Below are positions 16,374 to 24,054 of a DNA stretch of 35,125 bases, piece after piece. The notes under the pieces are model-generated. The model did not search any database. It was not told where the DNA came from and saw only the letters and a program-made list of their open reading frames with translations. The DNA is taken from NCBI RefSeq assembly GCF_900112135.1, contig NZ_FOLC01000036.1, positions 1 through 35,125 of the forward strand, given 5' to 3'. The DNA is from Collimonas sp. OK412 (lineage in GTDB: Bacteria > Pseudomonadota > Gammaproteobacteria > Burkholderiales > Burkholderiaceae_D). A program made the translations under genes and the position numbers. Positions within the stretch are counted from its first letter, which is position 1; each line of letters opens with the position of its first letter.

Positions 16374-17920
16374 TACGCTACCCTTTGCCATAACGCTGTT
16401 CGTGTCCCCATGCCGCCATCGCCACCCGATCCGAAGTCGTAAGCGAAGCCACGCAATTCCCATGCACCGCCCAGCTCGGGGCTCGTGTGATTCTTGTTCA
16501 CGTGATATCCCCCGATGCCGCCATGTTGCAAACCTTGGCCGGTCAGCTGGTTGGCATAGACCGCACTCATGGCGGAGCCGACCGACAGCGCGGTGCGGTT
16601 ATAGATGGAGAACTCGTTATGGCCGGCCTCGATCCCTAATAGGTAATACGGCAGATTGCCGGGCGGGTTCTCCGCGAACCGTAGCGGAAAGCCTTGCCAG
16701 GTATTGGCAACACCGGCAGTAGAGGCATAGTTGGCGCTGTTGGCGTAGTTGACACTAAAGTTAGACGGGTTGTAGACATTGACGTCATCGGGCGTATTGC
16801 CGCCATAAATCCATGTGGGTTGACCGCCGATGCCGTTCCAATTTAATTTGGTGCGCTGTTGTGCAAACACGACCGACCCCATGTCGCTCGCATCCACCGT
16901 AACTTTGACGCCGCTGCCATTGCTCCAGCCGATCTTGACGGTATTCGGTGTTTGTCCGATGCCTGTACCCTGCTGGACCGGGATATAGGCGAGCTTGTCC
17001 TGCTTAGTACCTGGATCAAAGGTCGCGGAATCCCAGAGCAGCTTCCAGTTGTGCCCCTCAAACGGTCTATTTGTCCCCAGGAAGCCGGTGCGCTGCCAGG
17101 TGCGGTGCGCTATCGTCGCTTCTGTATACACCTGGTGCACGAACTGGCCGCCGTTCACGGTCGTCAAGCTGCCGTACCCATCGGCGCCGGCCGGCAGCTT
17201 GGTGGCGGCGATGACGCCGCGATCATTGGCGACAGAAACATCGCGCACGCCTGTTTCCAGCAGAGTGTCGCAGTCTGTATCGCTGCTGGTCACAGCGGGG
17301 AGTTTGCGGAAATACAGGGCGTTGCCGCGTTCCGGCGTCAGGTATTGCTGGTGCGGATCCGACGCTGCCATATGCGCGGCGATGGCTTTAGCCATAGCTG
17401 GCGTCAATCCGGCCGGCGTGACGGCGCGGGTGGCATCCTTGCCGGCGGCGGTTTCGTCCAAGGTCGCCAACTCAACCACGCCCTGACGGTCGAAGGTGGC
17501 CGGCGGGTTCGTAAAATTGGCGTCACCGAAGGTTAGCGACGTGGCGGTGATCGTGGTGAACACAGTATCAGCCGCCAGCAACATCATCGACTGCGTGGAT
17601 TTTTGCAAGATCGGATCCGGCTGGCTATAGAGGCCCAGCAAAACGCCGTTGCTGAGCCAATAGCCGATGCCGCGCACTGTATAGGTGTCGCTGCCATCGT
17701 CGCGGATGGTGACGTGCATCGTATCGGGTGCTACTACTTCGCCGGCAATGGTGGATAAACGCTTGAATTCGCCAGGCAGCGCGATCATGTCTTCATTGGC
17801 GTTAAAGACCGCCGCAGTGATGCCGATCTCGGCGATCTTGAGCGGCGCCGTGCCGTTGTGTTCGGCGTTGACCAGGGCGGCGCGGCCCGCCTTGGTCGTG
17901 ATAATTTGGAGTCCAGGCAT
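16373..17920 (-). CDS. H: Tail fibre protein H
   Basis: 515 residues. The N-terminal part (MPGLQIITTKAGRAALVNAEHNGTAPLKIAEIGI, about 1-150) matches the phage tail-collar fibre domain (DUF3751) found in P2-like H proteins. It is followed by repeat-like GVVELATLDETAAGKDATRAVTPAGL and AHMAASDPHQQYLT, typical of fibre shafts. The C-terminal part (from about residue 380) has Gly/Asn-rich motifs (YANSANYASTAG, GGIGGYHVNKNH) and ends GGMGTRTALWQRVA; it should decide host receptor choice. Shorter than P2 H. Confidence 0.9.
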   Translation of the reverse strand: MPGLQIITTKAGRAALVNAEHNGTAPLKIAEIGITAAVFNANEDMIALPGEFKRLSTIAGEVVAPDTMHVTIRDDGSDTYTVRGIGYWLSNGVLLGLYSQPDPILQKSTQSMMLLAADTVFTTITATSLTFGDANFTNPPATFDRQGVVELATLDETAAGKDATRAVTPAGLTPAMAKAIAAHMAASDPHQQYLTPERGNALYFRKLPAVTSSDTDCDTLLETGVRDVSVANDRGVIAATKLPAGADGYGSLTTVNGGQFVHQVYTEATIAHRTWQRTGFLGTNRPFEGHNWKLLWDSATFDPGTKQDKLAYIPVQQGTGIGQTPNTVKIGWSNGSGVKVTVDASDMGSVVFAQQRTKLNWNGIGGQPTWIYGGNTPDDVNVYNPSNFSVNYANSANYASTAGVANTWQGFPLRFAENPPGNLPYYLLGIEAGHNEFSIYNRTALSVGSAMSAVYANQLTGQGLQHGGIGGYHVNKNHTSPELGGAWELRGFAYDFGSGGDGGMGTRTALWQRVA

Positions 17921-17925
17921 AGGTG

Positions 17926-18483
17926 TTAAATGGCTTCAGTCAGGTTCAAACGGGCATAGATCACGGGGCGCACGGCAGTTGCCACGGCAATCGCGGCTTG
18001 CGTATGTAGACCCTGGGTAAACGTAAAGTGGCTACGAACGGGTTTTGTGCGGTTGACCTCGGCGATCACATCATCGACAAACTCGGCGGTAGCGGACTGG
18101 CCGCCGGCGCCGGTCAGGGTCATGACCAGATCGAACGTGTGCGGCTCGCCCATGGGCGTCTTTTGCCACCACTCGCGCAGCAGGATGGCACCGCCGAACG
18201 CTGCCACCACATCCTTGACCGCCTTGGCGGTACCCTTCTGGCGGTGGATCTTCATGGCATTGCGCACGCGGGCGCGTCGCACCTCTTCGGTCCAGTACGG
18301 CTTCCAGCTCTCGACCGACAATTGCCAGGCCAGCCAAGGCAGCTGATCGAGCGGTATTTCGCCTGGTCGGTAGAGTGCGCGTAGCGGCACGGCTACGTCC
18401 GAGATACGGGACAAGGTCGCTTCCAGCGCCCGCTCCTGGGGCGTGGTGTTCGGCGGCAGTAGGGAGCGCACTGGCTTACTCAT
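17926..18483 (-). CDS. I: Baseplate protein I
   Basis: ATG at 18483 is preferred (MSKPVRSLLPPNTTPQERALEATLSRISDV); the longer open frame overlaps gene J too far. 185 residues of the phage tail protein I family, with PWLAWQLSVESWKPYW and HRQKGTAKAVKDVVAAFGG as family hallmarks. Part of the P2 baseplate wedge. It overlaps J by 8 bases and ends 5 bases before H. Confidence 0.93.
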   Translation of the reverse strand: MSKPVRSLLPPNTTPQERALEATLSRISDVAVPLRALYRPGEIPLDQLPWLAWQLSVESWKPYWTEEVRRARVRNAMKIHRQKGTAKAVKDVVAAFGGAILLREWWQKTPMGEPHTFDLVMTLTGAGGQSATAEFVDDVIAEVNRTKPVRSHFTFTQGLHTQAAIAVATAVRPVIYARLNLTEAI

Positions 18484-19357
18484 GCACGCCCCCGTAGGTA
18501 AGTGCGATATCGTCGCAGTAATGCGCCCGCAGCTTCGAAATATCCGGGTCATCGGTCGGCGTGATCAACGTCACGCGCTCTACGCCCGGCACATGCAATG
18601 CCGCCTCGACACCGGAATGGGTTGGCACCCGGCCCAGCTGGTGCGCATCCTTGGCGTACTGCCGCATGCGCTTGTCGGCTTCGGCCACGACCACCGTCGA
18701 ATCCGGTCCCGAGAAGCTGTATAGGACGGCCTTCACCTGGTAGCGTTCGATCTGCGCCGCCCGCACCAGGACATAGTCGGTCAGGGGACGAATACCGTCT
18801 TGCGCCAGGTGGGCGGCGACAATGTCCAACAGTTCTTGCGAGGGCGTGCCGTCTCCCTCATGCGACAGAATGGTGACCACCACGTGACCGGGCGCCGGGC
18901 TGGTCGCCGTCGCATTGCGCACGCGGCCGTCGCTGCTTAAGGCATGGAAAACATAAGCGCCTTCCGGGCCGGCGACGGACAAGCCCTGCGGCGCCAACTG
19001 AATGCGCCGGCGGTAATCTTCGTTCTCTTCCATGACGGCGGCAATCCCTTTGTCTGGGTCCGCCGGCCAGATTTGCAGGCGCGGCACGTCCATCAGCGCG
19101 CCCAGGTGATCCAGATCAGCGTCGAGGGCATAGGCCAGCATGACGGCACGGGCAGCTTCATTGATGCGCTGACGTACCTTTAACTCGCGGTAGGCGGTGA
19201 CCTGCAGCACCTTCATCGCTGGATCGGATTCCTGCAGGCCGACGAATTCGGCATCGCGTTCCTGCAGGTCGGCCAACTGCTCGGCCAGGATCGTCTCGAA
19301 GTCCAGCGGCTCGATGACATTGGGTGCCGGCAGGCGAGATAAATCAATGCCGCTCAT
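18476..19357 (-). CDS. J: Baseplate protein J
   Basis: ATG at 19357 overlaps the W stop (ATGA); the upstream part of the open frame is a shadow of W. 293 residues of the gpJ family (IDLSRLPAPNVIEPLDFETILAEQ, LQESDPAMKVLQVTAYRELKVRQRIN, LDADLDHLG, VAGPEGAYVFHA). Baseplate wedge component. Confidence 0.93.
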   Translation of the reverse strand: MSGIDLSRLPAPNVIEPLDFETILAEQLADLQERDAEFVGLQESDPAMKVLQVTAYRELKVRQRINEAARAVMLAYALDADLDHLGALMDVPRLQIWPADPDKGIAAVMEENEDYRRRIQLAPQGLSVAGPEGAYVFHALSSDGRVRNATATSPAPGHVVVTILSHEGDGTPSQELLDIVAAHLAQDGIRPLTDYVLVRAAQIERYQVKAVLYSFSGPDSTVVVAEADKRMRQYAKDAHQLGRVPTHSGVEAALHVPGVERVTLITPTDDPDISKLRAHYCDDIALTYGGVHE

Positions 19358-19698
19358 GCCAATGCCCCCGACGAACTTCCGACCGGCACGGCCAGCTGGA
19401 CCGCTTGCTCGCTGGTGACACCGTCCAGGAGCAGCGTGGCGGATCCATCCGTGCCGCGCTGAAGCTGCACGCCAGTGAGGGAAATGCGCGGCTCCCACAA
19501 CAGTACGGCACGGGCGGTCGCAGCATAGATGCGCAGGACGGTGGCGCCGTGCAAGGGTTGGTCGATCAGTTCCGGCACTTCGGAGCCGTATTCGCGGCGC
19601 ATGACGCGGCTGCCGATGGGCGTAGTGAGAATGTCGGCTAGGGACTGCTGGATGTGGGCCAGGCGGGACATGCTGCGGCCAGTACGGGCGTTCATCAT
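19354..19698 (-). CDS. W: Baseplate protein W (gp25-like)
   Basis: 114 residues of the GPW/gp25 family: HIQQSLADILTTPIGSRVMRREYGSEVPELIDQP is the conserved core. In contractile systems it nucleates the sheath at the baseplate. It overlaps both neighbours by 4 bases. A second in-frame ATG directly follows the first. Confidence 0.94.
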   Translation of the reverse strand: MMNARTGRSMSRLAHIQQSLADILTTPIGSRVMRREYGSEVPELIDQPLHGATVLRIYAATARAVLLWEPRISLTGVQLQRGTDGSATLLLDGVTSEQAVQLAVPVGSSSGALA

Positions 19699-20357
19699 TT
19701 CGGCGCCCCCGAATCGTCGTCACCCTTCTTCACGCCGCCGTGCGGGTGTTTTACCAGGCTGATCCCAGCAGCAATCATGTCCATCGTGGCTTGAATCACG
19801 CCTTGCACTATCGCCGCAGGACCGCCGCCCTCACCGGCCTGGACGTTCATGCCGGCATTCAGCGCGGACATGCCGTTGACGGTCAGATTCTGGTTGACCA
19901 CCAGATTCTTTTGCACCAACAGATTGCCGGTGCATTCCGTGTCTTCCGCGTTGGAGGTGACTTTGCCAGGCGCGACGGTGACGCTCGTGCCGTCCGGCAG
20001 CGTCGCGCCCAGGGTATGCGCCTGGTAGTCGTACTGAACGACCGCGCCATCAGGGTAATGCGTGGTGTGAAGGGAGGGATTGTCGGACGGCGCCGGGAAG
20101 GCGTTGGAATAGATCGCCGGCACGATGACGCCCGCAGTGAGATCCCCACCAGGCGACAACAGCACCACCTGTTCACCGACCGACGGCGCCCACCAGCTGC
20201 GGGCGTCGCCTGCGCGCAATGCCGCCCAGCGCAACCAGGTCGTCGTCAGCTTTGGACTCAGGCGCACACGGGCGCGACCGCTAGCAACTTCGGCAATGGT
20301 GCCGAAGCGGATCATGTTGTGCAGTAAGCGGGTGAGTTCGAGCAGTTCGGCGTTCAT
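19695..20357 (-). CDS. V: Baseplate spike protein V
   Basis: 220 residues from ATG 20357 (MNAELLELTRLLHNMIRFGTIAEVASGRARVRL), matching where P2 gpV begins; ATG at 20366 is an alternative. The N-terminal OB-fold is followed by GVIVPAIYSNAFPAPSDNP and a beta-helical stretch (NLLVQKNLVVNQNLTVNGMSALNAGMNVQAG), then a C-terminal KHPHGGV, compatible with the metal-binding spike tip. It pierces the outer membrane. First gene of the tail operon, 45 bases after the palindrome at 20402-20426. Confidence 0.93.
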   Translation of the reverse strand: MNAELLELTRLLHNMIRFGTIAEVASGRARVRLSPKLTTTWLRWAALRAGDARSWWAPSVGEQVVLLSPGGDLTAGVIVPAIYSNAFPAPSDNPSLHTTHYPDGAVVQYDYQAHTLGATLPDGTSVTVAPGKVTSNAEDTECTGNLLVQKNLVVNQNLTVNGMSALNAGMNVQAGEGGGPAAIVQGVIQATMDMIAAGISLVKHPHGGVKKGDDDSGAPK

Positions 20358-20401
20358 GCTCTGCATGTTGCCGGGTTGCCGGTCGGTGCGCACCTGGCAG
20401 A

Positions 20402-20426
20402 GGGTTGATAAGCGGCTTATCAACCC
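20402..20426. promoter_or_regulatory. 25-bp palindrome upstream of V: candidate late operator
   Basis: GGGTTGATAA-GCGGC-TTATCAACCC, a perfect dyad centred on 20414, 57 bases before the V start codon. The same 10-base arms occur at 29160-29184 between O and P. Presence only at late operon starts suggests an activator site, most simply for the Ogr-type protein. Confidence 0.65.
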
Positions 20427-20610
20427 CGTCGCGGTTTCGCAGGCCACGTGCGCGTGAGAAAGTACGGGTTAAGACGCGGCGACGCGGTCAGTGCTTCGAA
20501 CACCGACCACGCCACCGTGCCTGCAGAATACGGCTGCAAGCAAGGCCCAGGGCCGCGCCACCTGTGCACAGGCGGCCCGAAGCTTAGCATTTTTACGCAG
20601 GTATACCTAG
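20427..20610 (+). promoter_or_regulatory. Leader/upstream region of com with stem structure
   Basis: 184 bases between the V operator and com. At 20550-20578 GGGCCG...CCTGTG is followed directly by CACAGG CGGCCC, a two-part stem with a 5-base bulge. Five T's follow 12 bases later. The com ribosome site (AGG, 20599-20601) lies inside the 10-bp palindrome AGGTATACCT (20599-20608). No clear promoter is seen. Confidence 0.4.
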
Positions 20611-20799
20611 ATGCAAGAAATCCGTTGTGGCAATTGTTCCAAAAAACTCGGCGAAGGTGAATACATCGCCCTAGCTATCAAATGTCCTCGTTGCAGCACA
20701 TTAAATCATTTGAGGGCCACGCGCCCCGCACCAGTATGCCACCGAGCATCTGACCCAGTGGGCTCTCATGTATGTCAAACACAAACCAACCATCGGTAG
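20611..20799 (+). CDS. com: Com-like zinc-binding translational regulator (Mu Com family)
   Basis: 62 residues. MQEIRCGNCSKKLGEGEYIALAIKCPRCSTLNHLRAT has the zinc-knuckle pairs Cys6/Cys9 and Cys25/Cys28 of phage Mu Com. Mu Com binds the mom mRNA near its start and opens an inhibitory structure so that mom, a DNA modification gene, is translated. Here the gene directly precedes a DNA methyltransferase and overlaps it by 32 bases, so the same control is likely. Lies on the plus strand, opposite to the flanking late operons. Confidence 0.82.
   Translation: MQEIRCGNCSKKLGEGEYIALAIKCPRCSTLNHLRATRPAPVCHRASDPVGSHVCQTQTNHR
20711..20768 (+). promoter_or_regulatory. Predicted Com-responsive RNA structure over the cytosine methyltransferase start
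   Basis: TGAGGGCC at 20711-20718 can pair with GGCTCTCA at 20761-20768 (8 pairs, one G-U), where the last A is the first base of the ATG. This would hide the start codon. The element includes the motif TGAGGGCCACGCGCCCC, repeated upstream of the next methyltransferase. Pairing is computed by eye; regulation by Com is inferred from Mu. Confidence 0.5.
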
Positions 20800-21610
20800 C
20801 CTTTTCGCCGGTATCGGCGGCTTCGATATCGGATTCGAAAACGCAGGCTTTAGAAGCGCATGGCAAGTCGAAATCGATCCCGTCTGCCGGGCGGTCCTCA
20901 GGGACCGCTTTCCACAAGCCACGCAGCACAATGACGTCCGACTCTGCGGCGCGGCCAATCTCAGCCCGGTCGATGTCATCACCGGGGGATTCCCCTGTCA
21001 GGACGTTAGCGCCATGGGCAAACGCCGCGGCCTCGCCGGCAGCCGCACCGGCCTCTTCTTCGAAGTCATCCGCATCATCAACGAGCTTCGGCCCCAATGG
21101 CTGGTGCTTGAGAACGTCACGGGGCTCCTCAATAGCAACGATGGCGAAGACTTCCAGACAGTCATCGCTGCCCTTGCCGAATGCGGGTATCTGGGATGCT
21201 GGCGAGTGCTTAATGCTCAATATTTCGGAGTCCCCACGCGTCGCCGCAGGGTTTTCATGGTCGCAGGTCTTGGCAAGCACCCTCCCCTTGAGCTGCTGGC
21301 TGACACCGCTCCAGTGGGAACGTTTTCAGGCCCGCCGCGCCCGGCAGAATACCCCGTCGAAATCGCCGCATGGGCACATCCTACCCTTCTATCAGGGAGC
21401 TCAGCCGGACAGATCGATATCAGCGGTTCGGGCCTCATCGCTGCCGGCGACGGTTGGGATCAGATGGTTAATCGGCAGCGAACGGTTGACGATCATGGGC
21501 TTTGCAGGGGACTGGATGCGGCCAACTTTGCAGAAACTCATGCTGCCGGAAACGCCGTCGTGCCGCAAGTCGCGCAGTGGATCGCCGAACACCTGATCCG
21601 GACAATGTAA
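20768..21610 (+). CDS. DNA (cytosine-5) methyltransferase
   Basis: 280 residues with the C5-methyltransferase motifs in order: motif I LFAGIGGFDIGFENAG (12-27), motif IV GGFPCQDVS with catalytic Cys77, motif VI LENVTG (114-119), motif VIII QYFGVPTRRRRVF (151-163) and motif X AAGNAVVPQVAQWI near the C-terminus. The target-recognition region between VIII and X is short (about 95 residues including linkers), so specificity cannot be guessed. No restriction enzyme is adjacent, so its likely role is protecting phage DNA from host restriction. Starts inside com. Confidence 0.93.
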   Translation: MYVKHKPTIGSLFAGIGGFDIGFENAGFRSAWQVEIDPVCRAVLRDRFPQATQHNDVRLCGAANLSPVDVITGGFPCQDVSAMGKRRGLAGSRTGLFFEVIRIINELRPQWLVLENVTGLLNSNDGEDFQTVIAALAECGYLGCWRVLNAQYFGVPTRRRRVFMVAGLGKHPPLELLADTAPVGTFSGPPRPAEYPVEIAAWAHPTLLSGSSAGQIDISGSGLIAAGDGWDQMVNRQRTVDDHGLCRGLDAANFAETHAAGNAVVPQVAQWIAEHLIRTM

Positions 21611-21619
21611 CCATTTAGC

Positions 21620-21636
21620 TGAGGGCCACGCGCCCC
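21620..21636 (+). repeat. Second copy of the com-region motif before the DPPY methyltransferase
   Basis: TGAGGGCCACGCGCCCC is identical to 20711-20727. It ends 43 bases before the GTG start of the next gene, against 40 bases at the first methyltransferase. It lies outside com, so conservation here is not explained by the Com protein. It could be a Com target site or a leftover of a duplicated com 3' end. Confidence 0.7.
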
Positions 21637-21679
21637 CTACAGAGAGCGCCAGTGAGCGCCGGACGTTGGAGTTATCGAA

Positions 21680-22429
21680 GTGGAAGTCAACAAGCTGCAC
21701 CAGGGCGATTGTCTGCCCTTTCTTGAATCGCTCCCGAGCGAAAGTATCGACGCTCTCATTACCGACCCGCCCTATGCCAGCGGCGGCCTGCACATCGGTG
21801 CGCGGCAAGCCAGCACCACCACCAAGTACGTACAAGGCAGCACAAAGCGCGGATTTCATGATTTCGCAGGGGATCACCGCGATCAGCGCTCGCATCTGCG
21901 CTGGAGTATCTTGTGGCTGTCGGAGTGCTGGCGCCTGCTGAAACCAGGTGCGCCGGTATGCCTCTTTACCGACTGGCGACAGCTGCCCACCACCACCGAC
22001 GCACTGCAAGCGGCCGGATTCTCCTGGCGCGGTATCGCCGTCTGGGATAAGACCGAAGGCACACGGCCGGTCATGGGCCGATTTCGAGCGCAATGCGAAT
22101 ATATCGTCTGGGGCAGCAAGGGAAATATGCCGTTGGATCGCGGCGTCGGTGTTCTGCCAGGCGCCATTCGCCAGGTCGTCAAGACGGCAGATAAACATCA
22201 CATCACCGGAAAGCCAGTGGAGGTCATGCGCCAGGTCAATCGCATTTGTGCGCCATCGGGGATTATTCTGGATCCGTTCGCCGGATCTGGTTCAACCTTG
22301 GTAGCCGCGGCTATGGATGGCTATCAGTGGATCGGCTGCGAATTGTCGCCCCACTATAGGGATGTGGCCAACACCAGGCTCGCTGCGCTCAATTACACCA
22401 ATAGAGATAACCGGAAGGAAAGATCTTGA
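21680..22429 (+). CDS. Site-specific DNA methyltransferase, DPPY type (N6-adenine likely)
   Basis: 249 residues starting at GTG 21680 with TTGGAG 9 bases upstream. DPPY at 29-32 (ALITDPPYASGG) precedes the AdoMet-binding DPFAGSGSTLVAA near 198-210, the permuted beta-class order. DPPY suggests N6-adenine methylation, though N4-cytosine cannot be excluded. It follows the cytosine enzyme by 69 bases in the same unit and again lacks a partner nuclease, so it is probably another anti-restriction modification enzyme. Confidence 0.92.
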   Translation: MEVNKLHQGDCLPFLESLPSESIDALITDPPYASGGLHIGARQASTTTKYVQGSTKRGFHDFAGDHRDQRSHLRWSILWLSECWRLLKPGAPVCLFTDWRQLPTTTDALQAAGFSWRGIAVWDKTEGTRPVMGRFRAQCEYIVWGSKGNMPLDRGVGVLPGAIRQVVKTADKHHITGKPVEVMRQVNRICAPSGIILDPFAGSGSTLVAAAMDGYQWIGCELSPHYRDVANTRLAALNYTNRDNRKERS

Positions 22430-22461
22430 TGGATCGCATTTAACTTGTTTTTGTTGACGTA

Positions 22462-22485
22462 AAGACCCTCAGCAATGAGGGCCTT
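22462..22485. terminator. Hairpin between convergent methyltransferase and lectin genes
   Basis: AAG-A-CCCTCA (22462-22471), loop GCAA, TGAGGG-C-CTT (22476-22485): nine pairs with one mismatch. The plus strand continues CTCATTT and the minus strand continues TACG. Placed between two converging stops, it suits a bidirectional terminator, though the U-tracts are weak. Confidence 0.5.
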
Positions 22486-22514
22486 CTCATTTCACCAACA
22501 GCTAAGGGGCTATA

Positions 22515-22883
22515 TCAGGATTCATCTTTCCCAATACTGACGGTAAACGAACCGGAATTATCACCGTACGAATTCGGGACATCGTTATAGACGAATGTAA
22601 TTAACCCTTGCGTTTGAGCCGGTGCGGTCCAGCGGAACAATCCCGTGTTCACCGGAATGTAGCCGCTCGATCCGATTTTCATCACCAGCGCGCCGCAGTA
22701 GGCGTCTCCACATATCAAGCCTTGATTCGGGTGAGTCTTGTCTCCTTGTGGCCCCCAGTTGGGTTGCGGACCGTAGCCTGCCCATCCCGATGCAACAATC
22801 GTTATTACATCCCCAGGATTGTAGGTTACGTTTGTTGGTTGTCCATTTTGTGCATTAGCAGCTACTGTGCCGGTCCAAGCCAT
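22515..22883 (-). CDS. LecA (PA-IL)-like galactose-binding lectin
   Basis: 122 residues, the exact length of Pseudomonas aeruginosa LecA and alignable to it without gaps: AWxGxVxAN...[19 protein letters not shown]...WGPQGD..HP.[32 protein letters not shown].AP. With the initiator Met removed, the LecA calcium and sugar residues are kept: Tyr36, His50, Gln53, Asp100 and Asn108, with Thr104 to Ser and Asn107 to Asp. It should form a calcium-dependent galactose-binding tetramer. GGAGG precedes the ATG. It has no signal peptide, like LecA. It sits as cargo downstream of S in the prophage. Confidence 0.95.
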   Translation of the reverse strand: MAWTGTVAANAQNGQPTNVTYNPGDVITIVASGWAGYGPQPNWGPQGDKTHPNQGLICGDAYCGALVMKIGSSGYIPVNTGLFRWTAPAQTQGLITFVYNDVPNSYGDNSGSFTVSIGKDES

Positions 22884-23107
22884 GATTTACCTCCGATGGT
22901 GGTTAAACATATTGGGTGTATGCATATTCGTACAACGGGATCGTTATCCTTTTGCCGTAGACGATCTCCTCCTTTAACAGCTTGAGGATGCGCAACCGGC
23001 CCCGCTATTGCATTACAGCACAATAGGAGAGAGGCAACACCTGTCAACTTTGACGGGAACACGGTTCGGCGCTGTGAATTGCGAGTTGTTGTAAGTTACA
23101 CCTTAGC
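22884..23107 (-). promoter_or_regulatory. Lectin gene promoter and leader
   Basis: 224 bases without a convincing gene. On the minus strand TTGACA (23042-23047), a 16-base spacer and TATTGT (23020-23025) make a sigma-70-like promoter about 135 bases upstream of the lectin ATG. A strong GGAGG lies directly before the ATG, and an orphan AAAGGAGGAG is found inside the leader without a start codon after it. Confidence 0.5.
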
Positions 23108-23569
23108 TCATCGCATGTGTCGCATCAGTGCATCGCGAATCAAGGCCTGGTCGGTGGCGCTAAAGCCCAACAACGGCCGGGCTGGATAGCGGTATGCCGG
23201 CCCTTTTTTCGACACCTTGTCAGTCAGCCCCTCCTGGTGCACCCGGGCGATGCGCGCCACGCGCCCGAAGAATCCGACCGATAACTGGTTTTCATCTTGG
23301 ATTGTTTTGAGGTATTTGGTCGTGCGGACCTTGTTGAACATCGCCGCCTTTTGCCGTTTGATTCTGCCCTTCTTGCCGCGCAGATCCTTGCGCTGCTTCC
23401 TGGCCGCATAGATCGCACCATCCGGCGCCTGCTGGCTGGCAATGCGTTGCGCCTGGCTACGGCGCAGCTCCTGGGCGATCTTGCGCGTGACCACCCGGCG
23501 CTGACCAGGCTGCAGTTTTGCCAGCAGTGCGCCGGCCCAGGTTTCCAGGGCGTGAAGGTCGTCACTCAT
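23108..23569 (-). CDS. S: Tail completion protein S (phage virion morphogenesis)
   Basis: ATG at 23569 overlaps the R stop (ATGA), giving 153 residues: MSDDLHALETWAGALLAKLQPGQRRVVTRKIAQELRRSQAQRI and later YPARPLLGFSATDQALIRDAL, as in the P2 gpS family. It completes the head-proximal tail end. Last gene of the O-to-S operon. Confidence 0.92.
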   Translation of the reverse strand: MSDDLHALETWAGALLAKLQPGQRRVVTRKIAQELRRSQAQRIASQQAPDGAIYAARKQRKDLRGKKGRIKRQKAAMFNKVRTTKYLKTIQDENQLSVGFFGRVARIARVHQEGLTDKVSKKGPAYRYPARPLLGFSATDQALIRDALMRHMR

Positions 23570-24054
23570 GCAGGAGTGGCCGGCGTACACCATTCGGCCA
23601 GCAACAAGCCGTCCGTATAGGCTTGCCAGAACTCATCGCTATAGACCGGTGTTGGTCGCGGTTCGGCCAGGTGTCGCACGTCCAGCCGGCCGGCGCTGAC
23701 CTCCTTGACGACCACGCGCTCCGTCAATGCCAGCTTGATCGACAGATCAATGGTTTCGTGATTGTTGAAATCGACATTGAAACCGATGCCTGTCTTGCGC
23801 AGCTCCGCATTGTCCAGGAGGTCGCGCTGGTGGATCTGGATCCAGGCCAGCAGCGCCACCATGACGGCATCGGCATCGCCGCTGTAGTCGGTAATGATGA
23901 TATCGAGCTTATACCGATACTCAAACGACAGGGAATTCGTGCCTGTGGCCACCGTATTGCCTTCATCGGCAAATATCAGCAGCTTGTCGGGATTGCGCGT
24001 AAGGTCGGCAATCGCCGCCTTTAAATGCGCTCTAAGGCTTTTTGGCTTGTACAT
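23566..24054 (-). CDS. R: Tail completion protein R
   Basis: 162 residues, P2 gpR family: starts MYKPKSLRAHLKAAIADLTRNPDKLLIFADEGN and includes YRYKLDIIITDYSGDADAVMVALLAWIQIHQRDLL. It overlaps the o-spanin gene by 23 bases and S by 4. Confidence 0.92.
   Translation of the reverse strand: MYKPKSLRAHLKAAIADLTRNPDKLLIFADEGNTVATGTNSLSFEYRYKLDIIITDYSGDADAVMVALLAWIQIHQRDLLDNAELRKTGIGFNVDFNNHETIDLSIKLALTERVVVKEVSAGRLDVRHLAEPRPTPVYSDEFWQAYTDGLLLAEWCTPATPA

Noticed and set aside
20402-20426. Palindrome before V as an intrinsic terminator
   Set aside because: No T-tract, and the same sequence lies between divergent O and P, where no transcript should end.
20772-21596. 274-codon frame overlapping the cytosine methyltransferase
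   Set aside because: Ser/Pro-rich shadow frame; the other frame has all methyltransferase motifs.
22862-23062. Leftward 66-codon frame with a signal-peptide-like start upstream of the lectin
   Set aside because: It needs a GTG start without a ribosome site, overlaps the lectin start, and covers the likely promoter -10.
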